From assembly GCA_020026215.1 (NCBI GenBank), contig JAHHQT010000043.1:1-14692 (forward strand): 14,692 nt of DNA, read 5' to 3'. Below, one piece after another: positions 14,444 to 14,692 of this stretch. This stretch comes from Muribaculaceae bacterium (GTDB lineage Bacteria > Bacteroidota > Bacteroidia > Bacteroidales > Muribaculaceae). The notes beneath the pieces were generated by a model. It saw only the letters and a program-made list of their open reading frames with translations, was not told the origin of the DNA and ran no database searches. Every line of letters begins with the position of its first letter. Position 1 is the first letter of the stretch. The translations under genes and the position numbers were made by a program.

Positions 14444-14692
14444 TTATGCGAGCAATTCTCTCACTTTAGTTGAGATGGCTTTGCCCTCTGCTTTGCCGGC
14501 AAGTTCTTTGGACGCAACGCCCATCACTTTCCCCATTTCTTTAGGCGAAGTAGCGCCGACACGCGCAATAATTTCTTTCAAAGCAGCAGTCAATTCTTCT
14601 TCACTCATTTGTTTAGGAAGATATTCTTCGATAACGGCTGCCTGAGCCAATTCTTCTTGTGCGAGTTCCGGTCGATTTTGTTCGTTGTAAAT
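14444..14692 (-). CDS. yqeY: GatB/YqeY-domain protein, 5' part beyond the window
   Basis: The last 82 residues of a YqeY-family protein are visible; the reading frame stays open to the window edge (first visible residues IYNEQNRPELAQEE), so the start lies outside. Recognisable pieces are the EEYLPKQMSEEEL segment, KEMGKVMG and the Lys/Ala-rich C-terminus ending VRELLA. The domain matches the tRNA-binding tail of the GatB subunit of the Asp/Glu-tRNA amidotransferase, but stand-alone YqeY proteins have no well-defined function; a role in tRNA handling is an inference that fits the serS neighbour. A TTG at 14650 would give a short 68-residue ORF, but conserved family sequence continues upstream of it, so it is not the start. 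In many Bacteroidales this gene follows ftsZ, which may lie just past the right edge. Confidence 0.88.
   Translation of the reverse strand: MYNEQNRPELAQEELAQAAVIEEYLPKQMSEEELTAALKEIIARVGATSPKEMGKVMGVASKELAGKAEGKAISTKVRELLA

Noticed and set aside
1..14692. Defence system, mobile element, CRISPR array, or RNA gene
   Set aside because: No repeats with spacers, transposase, integrase, nuclease, tRNA or rRNA-like sequence was seen; all large frames are accounted for by envelope or housekeeping genes.

Overview
The window looks like a chromosomal piece of a member of the Bacteroidota, most likely order Bacteroidales; genus not determined. Reasons: initiation regions without Shine-Dalgarno sequences, promoters fitting the Bacteroidales pattern TTG-N19-TAnnTTTG (clearest at 1799-1828), AT-rich leaders, and protein families typical of that group (DUF3943 outer-membrane protein, Bacteroidota-type Kdo transferase, LTA-synthase-like membrane sulfatases). 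There are no mobile elements, tRNAs, rRNAs, CRISPR arrays or signs of recent transfer.

Left edge (1-1748, + strand): a strong intrinsic terminator of a gene outside the window, then a monocistronic gene for a predicted outer-membrane beta-barrel of the DUF3943 family. Its promoter contains a T7G8 homopolymer tract.

Centre (1799-12644, + strand): one promoter followed by nine tightly packed genes. They are abutting, overlapping or 4-18 nt apart, with no visible internal terminator. The order is a Kdo-transferase (WaaA) homologue, an LpxL/HtrB-type lipid A acyltransferase, a divergent KdsB-family CMP-sugar synthetase, a GT90 glycosyltransferase, a GT9 heptosyltransferase-family enzyme, an LTA-synthase-like membrane phosphotransferase, a GT4 glycosyltransferase, a second LTA-synthase-like enzyme and a second GT4. 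Read together, this is a lipid A / LPS inner-core assembly operon. An activated ulosonic acid is made and attached to lipid A, the lipid is acylated, core sugars are added, and two periplasm-facing enzymes decorate the product, probably with phospho-substituents. The WaaA and KdsB homologues both depart from the usual family motifs, which raises the possibility of a non-standard ulosonic acid or a paralogous pathway.

Right edge (12648-14692, - strand): a small secreted protein of unknown function, convergent with the operon and only 3 nt from its end; then serS with its own terminator; then the 3' part of a yqeY (GatB/YqeY-domain) gene running off the window.

The only stretches without genes are short: 1-185, 1749-1879 and 12987-13141. 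They hold terminators, promoters and leader hairpins. The window is mostly conventional housekeeping and envelope biosynthesis. The points most worth a second look are the divergent ulosonic-acid pair, the two interleaved phosphotransferases with different nucleophiles, and the G-tract in the DUF3943 promoter.
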